Assembly: GCF_021049285.1 (NCBI RefSeq)
Contig: NZ_CP088017.1
Span: 2,305,380-2,369,379, forward strand
Length of the DNA stretch: 64,000 bases
Reading direction: 5' to 3'
DNA from: Ruania halotolerans
Lineage (GTDB): Bacteria > Actinomycetota > Actinomycetes > Actinomycetales > Beutenbergiaceae
A program made the translations under genes and the position numbers. Positions 41,980 through 51,549 of this stretch are shown here, piece by piece; position 1 is the first letter of the stretch, and each line of letters starts with the position of its first letter. The notes beneath the pieces are model-generated. The model ran no database searches, was not told the DNA's origin, and was given only the letters and a program-made list of their open reading frames with translations.

Positions 41980-42951
41980 GTGATCGCACTCCTCAGCCCC
42001 GGCCAGGGCGCACAGACTCCCGGCATGCTCGCGCCATGGCTCGAGCTCGACGGGGCGGCAGCGTTCCTCGATACGCTGGCTGGCGCCGCCGGCGTGGACC
42101 TGCACCAGCTCGGCACCACCGCTGATGCAGAGACCATCAAAGACACCGAACTCGCCCAGCCACTCATCGTGGCCACGTCGCTACTCAGCCTGCACGCCCT
42201 GGAGCAGGCGCTGGTAGCCCACGACCCAGCGCTGACTGATCGGGCCGAGTGGGTGGAGATCGCCGCTGGCCATTCCGTCGGTGAGTTCACGGCTGCGGCC
42301 GCGGCCGGTGTGCTCAATGCCACCGATGCCCTTGCCCTGGTGGGCGTGCGTGGCGCAGCGATGGCCGCGGCAGCCGCCGCGACCCCCACGGGAATGAGCG
42401 CCGTCGTCGGTGGTGACCCGGACGAGGTGGACACCGCACTCGCCGCCCACCACCTGTTGGGCGCGAACGTCAACGGTGGTGGCCAGGTGGTGGCCGCGGG
42501 CCTGGTGGACGATCTCCGGGCACTGGGAGCCGAACCACCGGCCCGCGCCCGGGTGATCCCCTTGGCGGTCGCCGGAGCGTTTCACACCGAGCACATGGCA
42601 CCGGCTGTTGAGCGGGTCCGTAACGCTGCTGCCGCGCTGGATCCGGCCGATCCCCGGATTCGCCTGCTCAGCAACGCTGCCGGGAACACTGTGAGCTCGG
42701 GCCAGGAAGCCCTGAACGGCCTCGTGGCACAGATCTCCTCACCGGTACGGTGGGACAAGTGCCAGGAGGCGATTCTCGCCAGCGGAGTGCACGCCGCCGT
42801 GGAGCTTGCCCCTGCGGGCGTGCTGACCGGGCTCGCCAAGCGCAGCATGCGAGGGGTGGAGACGGTCGCCCTGAAGTCCCCCGACGATCTTGACGCCGCC
42901 GTGGAACTGATCATCCGCAGCACCCACCGCCAGCCACCGCAGGAGTCCTGA
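41980..42951 (+). CDS. fabD: Malonyl-CoA:ACP transacylase
   Basis: The 323-residue protein loads malonyl groups onto ACP. The serine nucleophile is S99 in AAGHSVGEFTAAA, preceded by the oxyanion motif SPGQGAQTPGML at the N terminus; the histidine lies in VAGAFHTEHMAPA. The start GTG at 41980 has GAAAGG 8 nt upstream; an in-frame GTG at 41971 is also present but has no room for a site. The stop overlaps the fabH ATG (TGATG). First gene of the fab operon. Confidence 0.95.
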   Translation: MIALLSPGQGAQTPGMLAPWLELDGAAAFLDTLAGAAGVDLHQLGTTADAETIKDTELAQPLIVATSLLSLHALEQALVAHDPALTDRAEWVEIAAGHSVGEFTAAAAAGVLNATDALALVGVRGAAMAAAAAATPTGMSAVVGGDPDEVDTALAAHHLLGANVNGGGQVVAAGLVDDLRALGAEPPARARVIPLAVAGAFHTEHMAPAVERVRNAAAALDPADPRIRLLSNAAGNTVSSGQEALNGLVAQISSPVRWDKCQEAILASGVHAAVELAPAGVLTGLAKRSMRGVETVALKSPDDLDAAVELIIRSTHRQPPQES

Positions 42952-44009
42952 TGACCAAGCCCACACTCACCCTCCGCCCCGCCGTTCCCGGTAGCAAGCT
43001 GCTCTCCGTGGGTGGGTTCCGCGGTGAGAACGTCATCCCCAACGATGACATCGTCGGTCCGATCAACTCCTCCGACGAGTGGATCCGGCAGCGCACCGGG
43101 ATCAGCACTCGAGCCCGCGCGCACGCTGAGACCACCGTCAAGGACCTTGCGGTAGCCGCGGCCAATGACGCGCTCGAGAAAGCGGGGATCACCGGCGCGG
43201 ACGTGGACACGGTACTCGTCTCCACGGTCACCCACTTCGAGCAGACCCCGTCCCTTGCCACGCTCGTGGCCGACGCGATCGGGGCTACCCCGGCGCCCGC
43301 CTTCGACATCTCCGCCGCCTGCGCCGGATACTGCTACGGAATCGCCCAGGCCGATTCCCTGGTGCGCGCGGGAACAGCCCAGTACGTGCTCGTGATCGGC
43401 GTGGAGAAGATGAGCGACTTCATCGATCCCACCGACCGGTCGATCTCCTTCCTGCTCGGTGACGGCGCCGGTGCCGCCGTTGTCGGTCCCTCACAGACGC
43501 CCGGCATTGCACCCACGGTGTGGGGCAGCGACGGCGCACAGGCTGGCGCGATCTACCAGACGCGCTCCTGGCTCGACTATCGCCGTGCCGAGCTCGGCGA
43601 ACCCGTACCCGCCGACACCCCCGAACTGGCGGAGGAAGTCAGCCAGATCACCTCTCCCACGCTGCGCCAGCAGGGGCCCACCGTGTTCAAGTGGGTGATC
43701 TCCACGATGCCCTCGATCGCCCGGCAGGCCGTCGAGGCGGCAGGGCTGACGCTGGCGGACATCGACGTGTTCATCCCGCACCAGGCGAATATGCGCATCA
43801 CCGACCAGCTCCTCAAGCTCATCGACTTCCGCGACGACGTCGTGGTCGGGCGCGACATCGCCGACACGGGCAACACCTCCGCCGCCTCGATCCCGCTGGC
43901 CACCGAGCGACTGCTCCGCGAGGGACAGGCCCACAGTGGAGACATTGCCCTCCAGATCGGTTTCGGTGCAGGTCTGGTCTACGCCTCGCAGGTCGTGGTG
44001 CTGCCATGA
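42951..44009 (+). CDS. fabH: 3-oxoacyl-ACP synthase III
   Basis: The 352-residue condensing enzyme has the KAS III triad Cys-His-Asn: C124 in SAACAGYCYG, His in FIPHQANMRI and Asn in DTGNTSAASIP. It starts fatty acid synthesis from acyl-CoA primers; in actinobacteria branched primers are common. The protein has a 20-residue extension before the usual SVGGFRGENVIPN start, and an insert around 183-235 typical of this order. It overlaps fabD by 1 nt. Confidence 0.94.
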   Translation: MTKPTLTLRPAVPGSKLLSVGGFRGENVIPNDDIVGPINSSDEWIRQRTGISTRARAHAETTVKDLAVAAANDALEKAGITGADVDTVLVSTVTHFEQTPSLATLVADAIGATPAPAFDISAACAGYCYGIAQADSLVRAGTAQYVLVIGVEKMSDFIDPTDRSISFLLGDGAGAAVVGPSQTPGIAPTVWGSDGAQAGAIYQTRSWLDYRRAELGEPVPADTPELAEEVSQITSPTLRQQGPTVFKWVISTMPSIARQAVEAAGLTLADIDVFIPHQANMRITDQLLKLIDFRDDVVVGRDIADTGNTSAASIPLATERLLREGQAHSGDIALQIGFGAGLVYASQVVVLP

Positions 44010-44116
44010 CCGGTGTGAGACACATCGCGCAACCGCGTGCCGTGTAGCGAGCGAGCGCCCCAGTCGGCAACACTGGACCCGATCACAACGAACGACCCTT
44101 GAGAAACGGAGCAAGC

Positions 44117-44365
44117 ATGGCGCACAGCAACGAGGAGATCCTCGCCGGACTCGCCGAGATCGTGAACGAAGAGACCGGGCTGGCCACCGACGCCGTCCAG
44201 TCGGACAAGTCGTTCACCGATGACCTGGACATCGACTCGCTGTCGATGATGACGATCGTCACCCTCGCCGAGGAGAAGTTCGAGGTCCGGATCCCGGATG
44301 AAGAGGTCAAGAACCTCACCACCGTCGGCGACGCTGTCTCCTTCATCGCCCAGGCACAGGCCTGA
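44117..44365 (+). CDS. acpP: Acyl carrier protein
   Basis: The 82-residue acidic protein carries the phosphopantetheine attachment serine S41 in DDLDIDSLSMM and the usual four-helix profile. It holds growing acyl chains for FabH/FabF and the reductases. The ATG at 44117 has ACGGAG at a good distance; an in-frame upstream start at 44099 would add six residues and is not needed. It is 107 bp from fabH, with possible separate promoter activity to supply more ACP than enzyme. Confidence 0.95.
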   Translation: MAHSNEEILAGLAEIVNEETGLATDAVQSDKSFTDDLDIDSLSMMTIVTLAEEKFEVRIPDEEVKNLTTVGDAVSFIAQAQA

Positions 44366-44390
44366 AGCACAGCGCCGGGCCACCGGCGCT

Positions 44391-44428
44391 GCCGGGCGCG
44401 TTCATCCTCACCGGATGACGCGCCCGGC
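44391..44428 (+). terminator. Hairpin between acpP and fabF (possible attenuator)
   Basis: GCCGGGCGCG (44391-44400) pairs with CGCGCCCGGC (44419-44428), continuing as TCATCC/GGATGA after one bulged base, with a 5-nt loop. No U-run follows, and fabF starts 40 bp later. It may reduce read-through and raise ACP over FabF, or stabilise the acpP mRNA end. Confidence 0.6.
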
Positions 44429-44467
44429 GACCTTCACCACATCGCCCCTCTCTGGAGGAGAGTTCTC

Positions 44468-45712
<1,245 letters not shown>

Positions 45713-45729
45713 GCTCTCGAGCAGCACAT

Positions 45730-45775
45730 GCACGACGGCGGCCGGTCACCTCAGGGTGACCGGCCGCCGTCGTGC
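45730..45775. terminator. Perfect 21-bp hairpin terminator between fabF and the DUF3145 gene
   Basis: Arms 45730-45750 (starting GCACGACGGCGGCCGGTC) and 45755-45775 are perfect inverted repeats with loop TCAG. It stands between convergent stops at 45712 and 45787 and can end both transcripts. Confidence 0.85.
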
Positions 45776-45786
45776 GTGGAGTCAGA

Positions 45787-46287
45787 TCAGCCCACCCGGT
45801 GCAGCCAACGCACCGGCACACCGGCTCCGGCGTACCGGAACGGCTCCAGTTCGTCATCCCATGCCTGCCCGAGGGCGAGTTCGAGTTCCCGGGACATCCG
45901 CACCGGATCGCCCGCGTGTTCCATCGCGGCGCGCACCCTGTCCTCGGGCACCATGATGTTGCCGTGGACATCCACCTGCGCATGGAAGATGCCCAGATCC
46001 GGCGTGTGGCTCCAGCGGCCGCCGTCCACGCCCCGACTGGGCTCTTCGGTGACCTCATAGCGTAGATGAGTCCAGCCGCGCAGCGCAGACGCCAGCCGCG
46101 CTCCGGTTCCGGCGGGCCCGGTCCAGGACAACTCGGCGCGGAACATTCCCGGTGCGGCGGGCTGTGCCGTCCAGTCGAAGGACGCGCGCGCGTCCAGTAC
46201 CGAACCTGCCGCCCACTCGACATGCGGGCAGAGTGCACGGGGCGCAGAGTGCACGAAAACAACGCCGCGAGTGATCACACCTGACAT
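45787..46287 (-). CDS. DUF3145 family protein
   Basis: The 166-residue protein begins MSGVITRGVVFVHSAPRALC, then CPHVEWAAGSVLD, HLRYEVTEEPSRGVDGGRW and VDVHGNIMVPEDRVRAAMEH. The family is restricted to actinobacteria, is regularly found next to fabF, and has no known function. GGAGG is about 8 nt before the ATG at 46287. The link to fatty acid synthesis is by location only. Confidence 0.88.
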   Translation of the reverse strand: MSGVITRGVVFVHSAPRALCPHVEWAAGSVLDARASFDWTAQPAAPGMFRAELSWTGPAGTGARLASALRGWTHLRYEVTEEPSRGVDGGRWSHTPDLGIFHAQVDVHGNIMVPEDRVRAAMEHAGDPVRMSRELELALGQAWDDELEPFRYAGAGVPVRWLHRVG

Positions 46288-46439
46288 GCCGTTCCCTCCT
46301 GTATGTGGTCGAGATGCGTCTTCCCCAACGAACCTCTGGCCATCTACAGTCGCCGAACAGCTCACGGCTTCCGTGCACCATCATGCCTCATCAGACCGCA
46401 TCTGCGCATCCCCCGGCCTCCACCCTTCGATCCGGCCCT

Positions 46440-46500
46440 CGCCGAACGCAAATCTGTGCGGCGTTCTCGCGGTAGAACCCGCACAGTTTTGCGTTCGGCG
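46440..46500. repeat. 60-bp hairpin element, copy A
   Basis: An almost perfect nested palindrome: CGCCGAACGCAAA (46440-46452) pairs with TTTGCGTTCGGCG (46488-46500), CTGTGCGG (46454-46461) with CCGCACAG (46479-46486), and GTTCT with AGAAC around a CGCGGT loop. Ends and core resemble copy B at 39841-39900. It lies in the 235-bp gap between the DUF3145 and def genes. Confidence 0.8.
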
Positions 46501-46522
46501 GTGTGGATAGGGGGTGTCGGCG

Positions 46523-47008
46523 TCAGAACGTCGTACGTACGTCCTTCATCGCTTGCCGTCGGACGTCCCCGGTGAGCCGGGAGATGAAGAGCCGGCCATC
46601 GAGATGATCGCACTCGTGCTGCAGGCACCGGGCCATCAGCCCCTCCCCCTCCACCACCACGGGCGCACCATCGAGGTCAGTGCCCTCCACTCGTGCGAAC
46701 TGCGCGCGAGACGTCGGGTACCACAGGTTGGGCACGGAGAGGCAGCCCTCGTCACCATCCTGGAGATCCTCCGAGGTGGCCACCAGGCGAGGGTTGAGTA
46801 CGTAGCCGAGGTCTCCGTCGATGTTCCAGGAGAAGGCGCGCATACTCACCCCGATCTGGTTCGCAGCCAGCCCGGCCCTGCCCTCGTAGTCGACGGTCTC
46901 GAGTAGATCCGCCACGAGCATGCGGACACGGTCGTCGATCACGGTGATCTCGTCGCAGGGCGTGCGCAGCACGGGGTCTCCGACCACGCGAATGTCACGA
47001 AAGGCCAT
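46523..47008 (-). CDS. def: Peptide deformylase
   Basis: The 161-residue metalloenzyme removes the formyl group from new proteins. All three motifs are present: GLAANQIG near 46-53, EGCLSVP with metal ligand C89, and QHECDHLDG with ligands H131/H135 and catalytic E132. Length and spacing are normal. It stands alone, 22 bp after copy A of the hairpin element in plus-strand order, and 64 bp before the gene of the proline-rich membrane protein. Confidence 0.96.
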   Translation of the reverse strand: MAFRDIRVVGDPVLRTPCDEITVIDDRVRMLVADLLETVDYEGRAGLAANQIGVSMRAFSWNIDGDLGYVLNPRLVATSEDLQDGDEGCLSVPNLWYPTSRAQFARVEGTDLDGAPVVVEGEGLMARCLQHECDHLDGRLFISRLTGDVRRQAMKDVRTTF

Positions 47009-47072
47009 GCAACTATCCTGCCATGGTCAGGGCCGTCGACAGGGTCATCGGCCGTGCCGCTGGCCCGTGCCT

Positions 47073-48128
47073 CTAGTAGTCAGACAGCTGCCACATGTAG
47101 GGCGTCGGCTCGGGGTAGGCGTACGGATCTTCCCAGAGAATGGCGCCAGGCTCACGTGGCGCCTCCAGGACGGCCCAGCCGGTGACGACCTCCTCTGGCC
47201 GGAGATCGCTGGGAGCCTGATCCTCCTCCTCGAAGCACCAGGAGTCGGCGCGCACGTCAGCAATCTTGTGGCCCTCGGTGTCCACCAACCCGAGTTCGGC
47301 TCCGTAGAAGGAGTAATACGGGCGTGCGTCCGAGATCACGGTGAACTCCAGCTGGACGGCGATCTGTTCCCCGGTGGCGTCCTGGCACATGTAGTCCAGC
47401 TCCGACTCCCAGTTGCGCTCGACCACGAGCAACCGCACCTCCACCTGCGGGTGCCCGTCGTAGTCATAGACGATGGCCGGCTCGTCGCCAGAGAGCACGG
47501 TGTATCCGTCAGTCGGGACCGGCCCAGCCGGCGTCGGGTCATCCGTCGGATTCTCGGAGGGTTCCTCAGTGAGTTCCTCAGTGGGTTCGTCAGTGGGAGC
47601 GCTGATGGTGGGATCGGCCGTGGGCTGCGGATCGTCGCCCCCGAGCAGGAGCGAGCCGGCGTACACCAGGAGGAGCACCACGGCCAGCAGGCTTGCCAGG
47701 CCAACACCGATGATCAGCCCCGTTCGCCGCTGGCGCGGCGGCGGTGCGGGCGAACCAGTGCGCCCATGGCTGCCTGCGGGTGACGCTGGCGGTGGCGGTG
47801 ACGATTGCGGTGGCCGTGCGTCATACGGTGACGGCCGTGCCTCATACGGTGACGGCCGTGCCTCATACGGTGACGGCCCCCGTCCATCGAGAGTGCCGCT
47901 CGGCGCGTAGTCGTACAGCGACCTCGGGCCGCTCGCCGCCGGCGTCGTGCCGGCGTCACTGAGCGGTGGGGGCGCGCCGTCGTCGGGGGTAGCTGACGGT
48001 TCGTCCACCCAGAACTGCCATCCTGGCGGAGCAGGGGGCCAGGACGGGTCCGGCGCCCACCCCGGCGGCGGGGTCCACCCCTGAGGCGGCACAGGCCAGC
48101 CGGGAGGGGTGTTGTATCGCAATCCCAT
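47073..48128 (-). CDS. Proline-rich single-pass membrane protein with extracytoplasmic domain (paralogue 1)
   Basis: The 351-residue protein has a Pro/Trp-rich N-terminal part (GWAPDPSWPPAPPGWQFWV at residues 23-41), a 7-residue repeat PSPYEAR three times (from a 21-bp DNA repeat at 47821-47878), one transmembrane helix (LIIGVGLASLLAVVLLLVYA near 138-157), an acidic Thr/Pro/Glu linker with EPT-type repeats and a C-terminal beta-rich domain ending in PYMWQLSDY. It is most like the next gene, with matching ending and N terminus. The function is unknown; an envelope or sensing role is inferred from topology. AGGAG precedes the ATG. Confidence 0.85.
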   Translation of the reverse strand: MGLRYNTPPGWPVPPQGWTPPPGWAPDPSWPPAPPGWQFWVDEPSATPDDGAPPPLSDAGTTPAASGPRSLYDYAPSGTLDGRGPSPYEARPSPYEARPSPYDARPPQSSPPPPASPAGSHGRTGSPAPPPRQRRTGLIIGVGLASLLAVVLLLVYAGSLLLGGDDPQPTADPTISAPTDEPTEELTEEPSENPTDDPTPAGPVPTDGYTVLSGDEPAIVYDYDGHPQVEVRLLVVERNWESELDYMCQDATGEQIAVQLEFTVISDARPYYSFYGAELGLVDTEGHKIADVRADSWCFEEEDQAPSDLRPEEVVTGWAVLEAPREPGAILWEDPYAYPEPTPYMWQLSDY

Positions 48129-48184
48129 GGGGCCGGTCTCCTAGCACTTCGCCATCGTTCGAGGTCGCTGCACCCGAGCGTGGC

Positions 48185-48216
48185 CTCTGCCGGCGGCACT
48201 GGCACCGCCGGCAGAG
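48185..48216 (-). terminator. Hairpin terminator after paralogue 2
   Basis: CTCTGCCGGCGG (48185-48196) and CCGCCGGCAGAG (48205-48216) form a perfect 12-bp stem with an 8-nt loop, 8 bp after the stop of the 48224 gene on the minus strand. Confidence 0.75.
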
Positions 48217-48223
48217 ATCGTCA

Positions 48224-49780
48224 TCAGTAGTCCGCGAGTTCCCACGCGTACGTCGGCTGGGTGCCGCTGAAGTCGAGCCAGGGTTCCCAGATCACCGCAC
48301 TCGGCTCCCGCGGGGCGTCCACGAGTGCCCATCCGGTGTAGACCTCGCCCGGCTCCATCTCCGGGGGCGGCGTCTGCGAGGAGTCGAGGCAGAACAATCC
48401 GCTCAACGCGCTCAAATCCGCGATCTTGTTGCCACTGGTATCGAGCATGCCCAATTCGAATCCCACGAAGGAGTACGTGCCCTCGGAGTAGTCGGCCAGG
48501 GCCGGCAGCGTCGTGAACTCGAACTCCATGGCCACGAATTCACCCTCCGGCTCGTCGCACAGAATCGCATTGGCATCGTCAGCTTGCCAATCACGCTCCA
48601 CCTGGAGCAGGCGCACCTCCACCACCGGTTCACCGCCGGTATCGGCGATCAGCGCGGGATCGCCGACTGCGAGGTACTCGTAGTCCCCAGTACCGGTCGC
48701 CGGATCCGCCGGCTCGTCGGTGGTCTCTTCATCGGTCGGTTCGTCGGTGGGGTCCTCGGTCGGCTCTTCGGTCACTTCCTCGGTGGTATGCGTCGGCTCC
48801 GGTGTGGGATCGGTGGTCCCGCCCGGCTCGTCTCCGCCGAACAGCAAGTTCGCGGCGAGCACCACCAGTAAGACCACGACGACGACGGCCACCCCGATCG
48901 CGATGAACAGCCCGGTCCGGTTCGACTTGCCACCTGTGCCGCCCGGTCCGCCTGCTCCCCCGGGCCCGCCAGGTCCACCTGGGCTACCAGGTCCAGAGCC
49001 TGCTGCGTTCGCTCCCCACTCGCCACCGCTACCCGGGGGCGGAGCGCTCGCGTACTGGTACATCCCACCGGGCTGACCGGGGCCGGGAGGAACACCGGGA
49101 CCTGGTGGAACGCCCGGGCCGCCTTGGGGAGCACCTGCCGCTCCCGGGCCGTACGGCGGCACGCCGGGACCTGCGTGCCCGCCACCGGAGCCGGCGCCCT
49201 GAGCTGCGGACCAGCCCGAGGGAGCGGACGAGGCGCCGAACGGCACGTGCGGTGGTGGACTCTGCGGCGGCGGTGAGGCCTGCTGCGGCCCAGCGGCAGC
49301 CGCTTCCTGGGCCGGCCAGCCGGGAGACTGCCCGGCGCCCCCGACCGGGCTGGGAAAGGCTTGAGTCGCATCGACCGCGCCGGCCGGACCCCACTGTTCC
49401 GTAGGCGCATCTCGGTGCCCCTCGGGCGCGTCGGGGTGCTCTCCGGAGGCGGAGAACTGCTCCGTCGGGGCGTCGTGGCCGGACGAGTCAGCGGAGTCGG
49501 ACGTTGCACCGTCTGCGCGTACAGGATCGGCACTCGCGTCCTGCTCCGGTTGCCCAGCCTGCTCCAGATGCCCGGCCTGCGCGCCCTGATCCGGCTGCCC
49601 AGCCTGTTCCGGCGCACTGGCACTCGTGGCCGGTGCGGCGGACGAGGCACCCTCGGGTACCCAGAACTGCCACTCCGGTGGTGCTGGCGGCCAGGAGGGA
49701 TCCGGTGCCCATCCCTGCGGAGGTTCCCACCCTGGGGGCGGTGCCGGCCATCCGGGCGGCGGATTGAAGCGATGTGCCAT
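48224..49780 (-). CDS. Proline-rich single-pass membrane protein with extracytoplasmic domain (paralogue 2)
   Basis: The 518-residue protein has the same plan as paralogue 1: FNPPPGWPAPPPGWEPPQGW and APDPSWPPAPPEWQFWVPEG at the start, a long Ala/Gly/Pro/Gln-rich low-complexity part, a transmembrane helix (LFIAIGVAVVVVVLLVVLAA), an acidic DEPTDE-type linker and a C-terminal beta-rich domain ending YAWELADY. The last about 150 residues align with paralogue 1 (motifs EVRLLQVERDW / EVRLLVVERNW; TGWALVDAPREPSAVIWE / TGWAVLEAPREPGAILWE). Start 49780 has GGGAG 6 nt upstream. Adjacent tandem duplication is likely. Confidence 0.85.
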   Translation of the reverse strand: MAHRFNPPPGWPAPPPGWEPPQGWAPDPSWPPAPPEWQFWVPEGASSAAPATSASAPEQAGQPDQGAQAGHLEQAGQPEQDASADPVRADGATSDSADSSGHDAPTEQFSASGEHPDAPEGHRDAPTEQWGPAGAVDATQAFPSPVGGAGQSPGWPAQEAAAAGPQQASPPPQSPPPHVPFGASSAPSGWSAAQGAGSGGGHAGPGVPPYGPGAAGAPQGGPGVPPGPGVPPGPGQPGGMYQYASAPPPGSGGEWGANAAGSGPGSPGGPGGPGGAGGPGGTGGKSNRTGLFIAIGVAVVVVVLLVVLAANLLFGGDEPGGTTDPTPEPTHTTEEVTEEPTEDPTDEPTDEETTDEPADPATGTGDYEYLAVGDPALIADTGGEPVVEVRLLQVERDWQADDANAILCDEPEGEFVAMEFEFTTLPALADYSEGTYSFVGFELGMLDTSGNKIADLSALSGLFCLDSSQTPPPEMEPGEVYTGWALVDAPREPSAVIWEPWLDFSGTQPTYAWELADY

Positions 49781-49933
49781 CTCAACTCCCTGGTCAGGTC
49801 CCGTGCTGGCACTCATCGTAGAGTCGCCGTGACCGCCGCGCTGCCCGTTGGGATGGGCAGACCTGCCCGCACTGCCACGGCACGCTGCGCCCGGGGCACC
49901 TCCGCCGGCGCTCCCTGCCGGCCTTGAGCCACC

Positions 49934-51463
49934 TCAGGCCACGGACACAGCCACGGTCACGAAGGAGTGCGGCGGCATCGGTACCCGCACGCCGGTATCG
50001 GTGACCTGGACATCCAGGTGATCGCGAGGGGCGACCGCGTCCGGCGATGCGGAGGTGTTGTGCGCAGCGAGCGCGTCCGCCGTCAGAATCCGCGCGTGTA
50101 CCGCACCCGCCGCGCCGCCACGCAGATCCACGTCCACCTCCGTTGCCTCGGACGCGTCAAGATTGGACAACGAAATGAGGACGTCGTCACCCTTCCTGCT
50201 CGCCGAGACCGAGACCGTCTCCAGCTTCTCGGAGCCCACCTCGCGGGCGGGGACCTCCCCCACCGTGTCGACCCGGAGGCTCGCGGCGTCCTGGTGGCCC
50301 GCGTTCATCGCGAACACGTGATAGGTGGGCGTGAGTACGAGCGCCCCGGTCTCCGGGTCGGTGAGGATCATGGCCTGCAGCACGTTCACGGTCTGCGCGA
50401 TATTGGCCATCACGAGTCGTTCCGCGTGCCGGTGGAAGATGTCGAAGTGCAGGCTCGCCACCAGGGCGTCACGCATCGTGTTCTGCTGGTACAGGAATCC
50501 GGGATTGGTGCCCGGCTCCACGTTCCACCACGTGCCCCACTCATCGAGAACCAGTCCAACCTTGCGGTCCGGGTCATAGCAGTCCATCACCGTGGAGTGC
50601 TTGCGGAGCAGCTCATCGGTGAAGGCAGCCTTGACCATCGTGGTGTAGTACTCGTCCTCGCCGAACTCCGTGGCATTGCCCTTATCGGCCCAGGTGCCGG
50701 GAATCGTGTAGTAGTGCACCGAGATGGCCTGGTAGATCCCACGCGGGTCGCGTCCACATCCGCCGAGTTCGTTCAGGGCCTTCATCAGTGTCTCGGTCCA
50801 GACGTAGTCGTCCGAGTTCGCTCCAGCCGCGATCCGGTACAGCGTGTTGTCGCCGTGGTCTCGGCAGTAGGTGGCGTACCGGCGAGCCTCCTCGGCGTAG
50901 TGCTGGGCGGACATATTTCCTCCGCACCCCCACGCCTCGTTGCCGATCCCCCAGAACGGCACGCGCCACGGTTCGTCTCGTCCGTTCTGCTTGCGGAGCC
51001 GGACCATCGGCGAATCGCCGTCTCGGGTGAGGTACTCCACCCAGTCGGCCATCTCCCGGACGGTCCCGGAGCCAACGTTGCCGTTCACGTACGGGTCCGC
51101 TCCGAGCAACTCGCAGAGCGCCATGAACTCGTGCGTGCCGAAGTGGTTGTTCTCCTCGACGTTGCCCCAGTGCGTGTTCACCATGGCCGGGCGGTCCTCT
51201 TTCGGGCCGATGCCGTCCATCCAGTGGTATTCGTCGGCGAAACAGCCGCCGGGCCAACGCAGGTTCGGGATCTTCAATGCTCGCAGCGCTTCCACCACAT
51301 CGAGGCGGATACCACCCTCGTTCGGGATCTCGCTGTCTTCGCCCACATAGAAGCCGCCGTAAATGCAGCGGCCGAGATGCTCGGCAAAGTGGCCGTAGAC
51401 GTGCCGACTGATCGTCGGCCCTTCGACGTCGACGTTGATGATGGCGCGGACCGGCGAACTCAT
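49934..51463 (-). CDS. Alpha-L-arabinofuranosidase (GH51)
   Basis: The 509-residue intracellular-type enzyme releases arabinose from arabinoxylan or arabinan oligomers. Catalytic acid/base E176 is in [12 protein letters not shown] and nucleophile E308 in [11 protein letters not shown]; the N terminus [20 protein letters not shown] is typical. No signal peptide, so it acts on imported oligosaccharides. The ATG at 51463 has GGAG 5 nt upstream; the longer frame from 51724 would cover the start of the icmF 3' end. No transporter or sugar-catabolic neighbour is in the window. Confidence 0.93.
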   Translation of the reverse strand: MSSPVRAIINVDVEGPTISRHVYGHFAEHLGRCIYGGFYVGEDSEIPNEGGIRLDVVEALRALKIPNLRWPGGCFADEYHWMDGIGPKEDRPAMVNTHWGNVEENNHFGTHEFMALCELLGADPYVNGNVGSGTVREMADWVEYLTRDGDSPMVRLRKQNGRDEPWRVPFWGIGNEAWGCGGNMSAQHYAEEARRYATYCRDHGDNTLYRIAAGANSDDYVWTETLMKALNELGGCGRDPRGIYQAISVHYYTIPGTWADKGNATEFGEDEYYTTMVKAAFTDELLRKHSTVMDCYDPDRKVGLVLDEWGTWWNVEPGTNPGFLYQQNTMRDALVASLHFDIFHRHAERLVMANIAQTVNVLQAMILTDPETGALVLTPTYHVFAMNAGHQDAASLRVDTVGEVPAREVGSEKLETVSVSASRKGDDVLISLSNLDASEATEVDVDLRGGAAGAVHARILTADALAAHNTSASPDAVAPRDHLDVQVTDTGVRVPMPPHSFVTVAVSVA

Positions 51464-51549
51464 AAGAACTCCATAGAGGATCGAAAGATCGAACGTGTGA
51501 ACGTTAACAGCCCGGCGTCGTGCGTGGAAAGGGCTTTCTAGCCTTCGCC

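Noticed and set aside
47821-47878. Intergenic tandem repeat
   Set aside because: It is inside a membrane-protein gene and is simply the DNA of a heptapeptide repeat.
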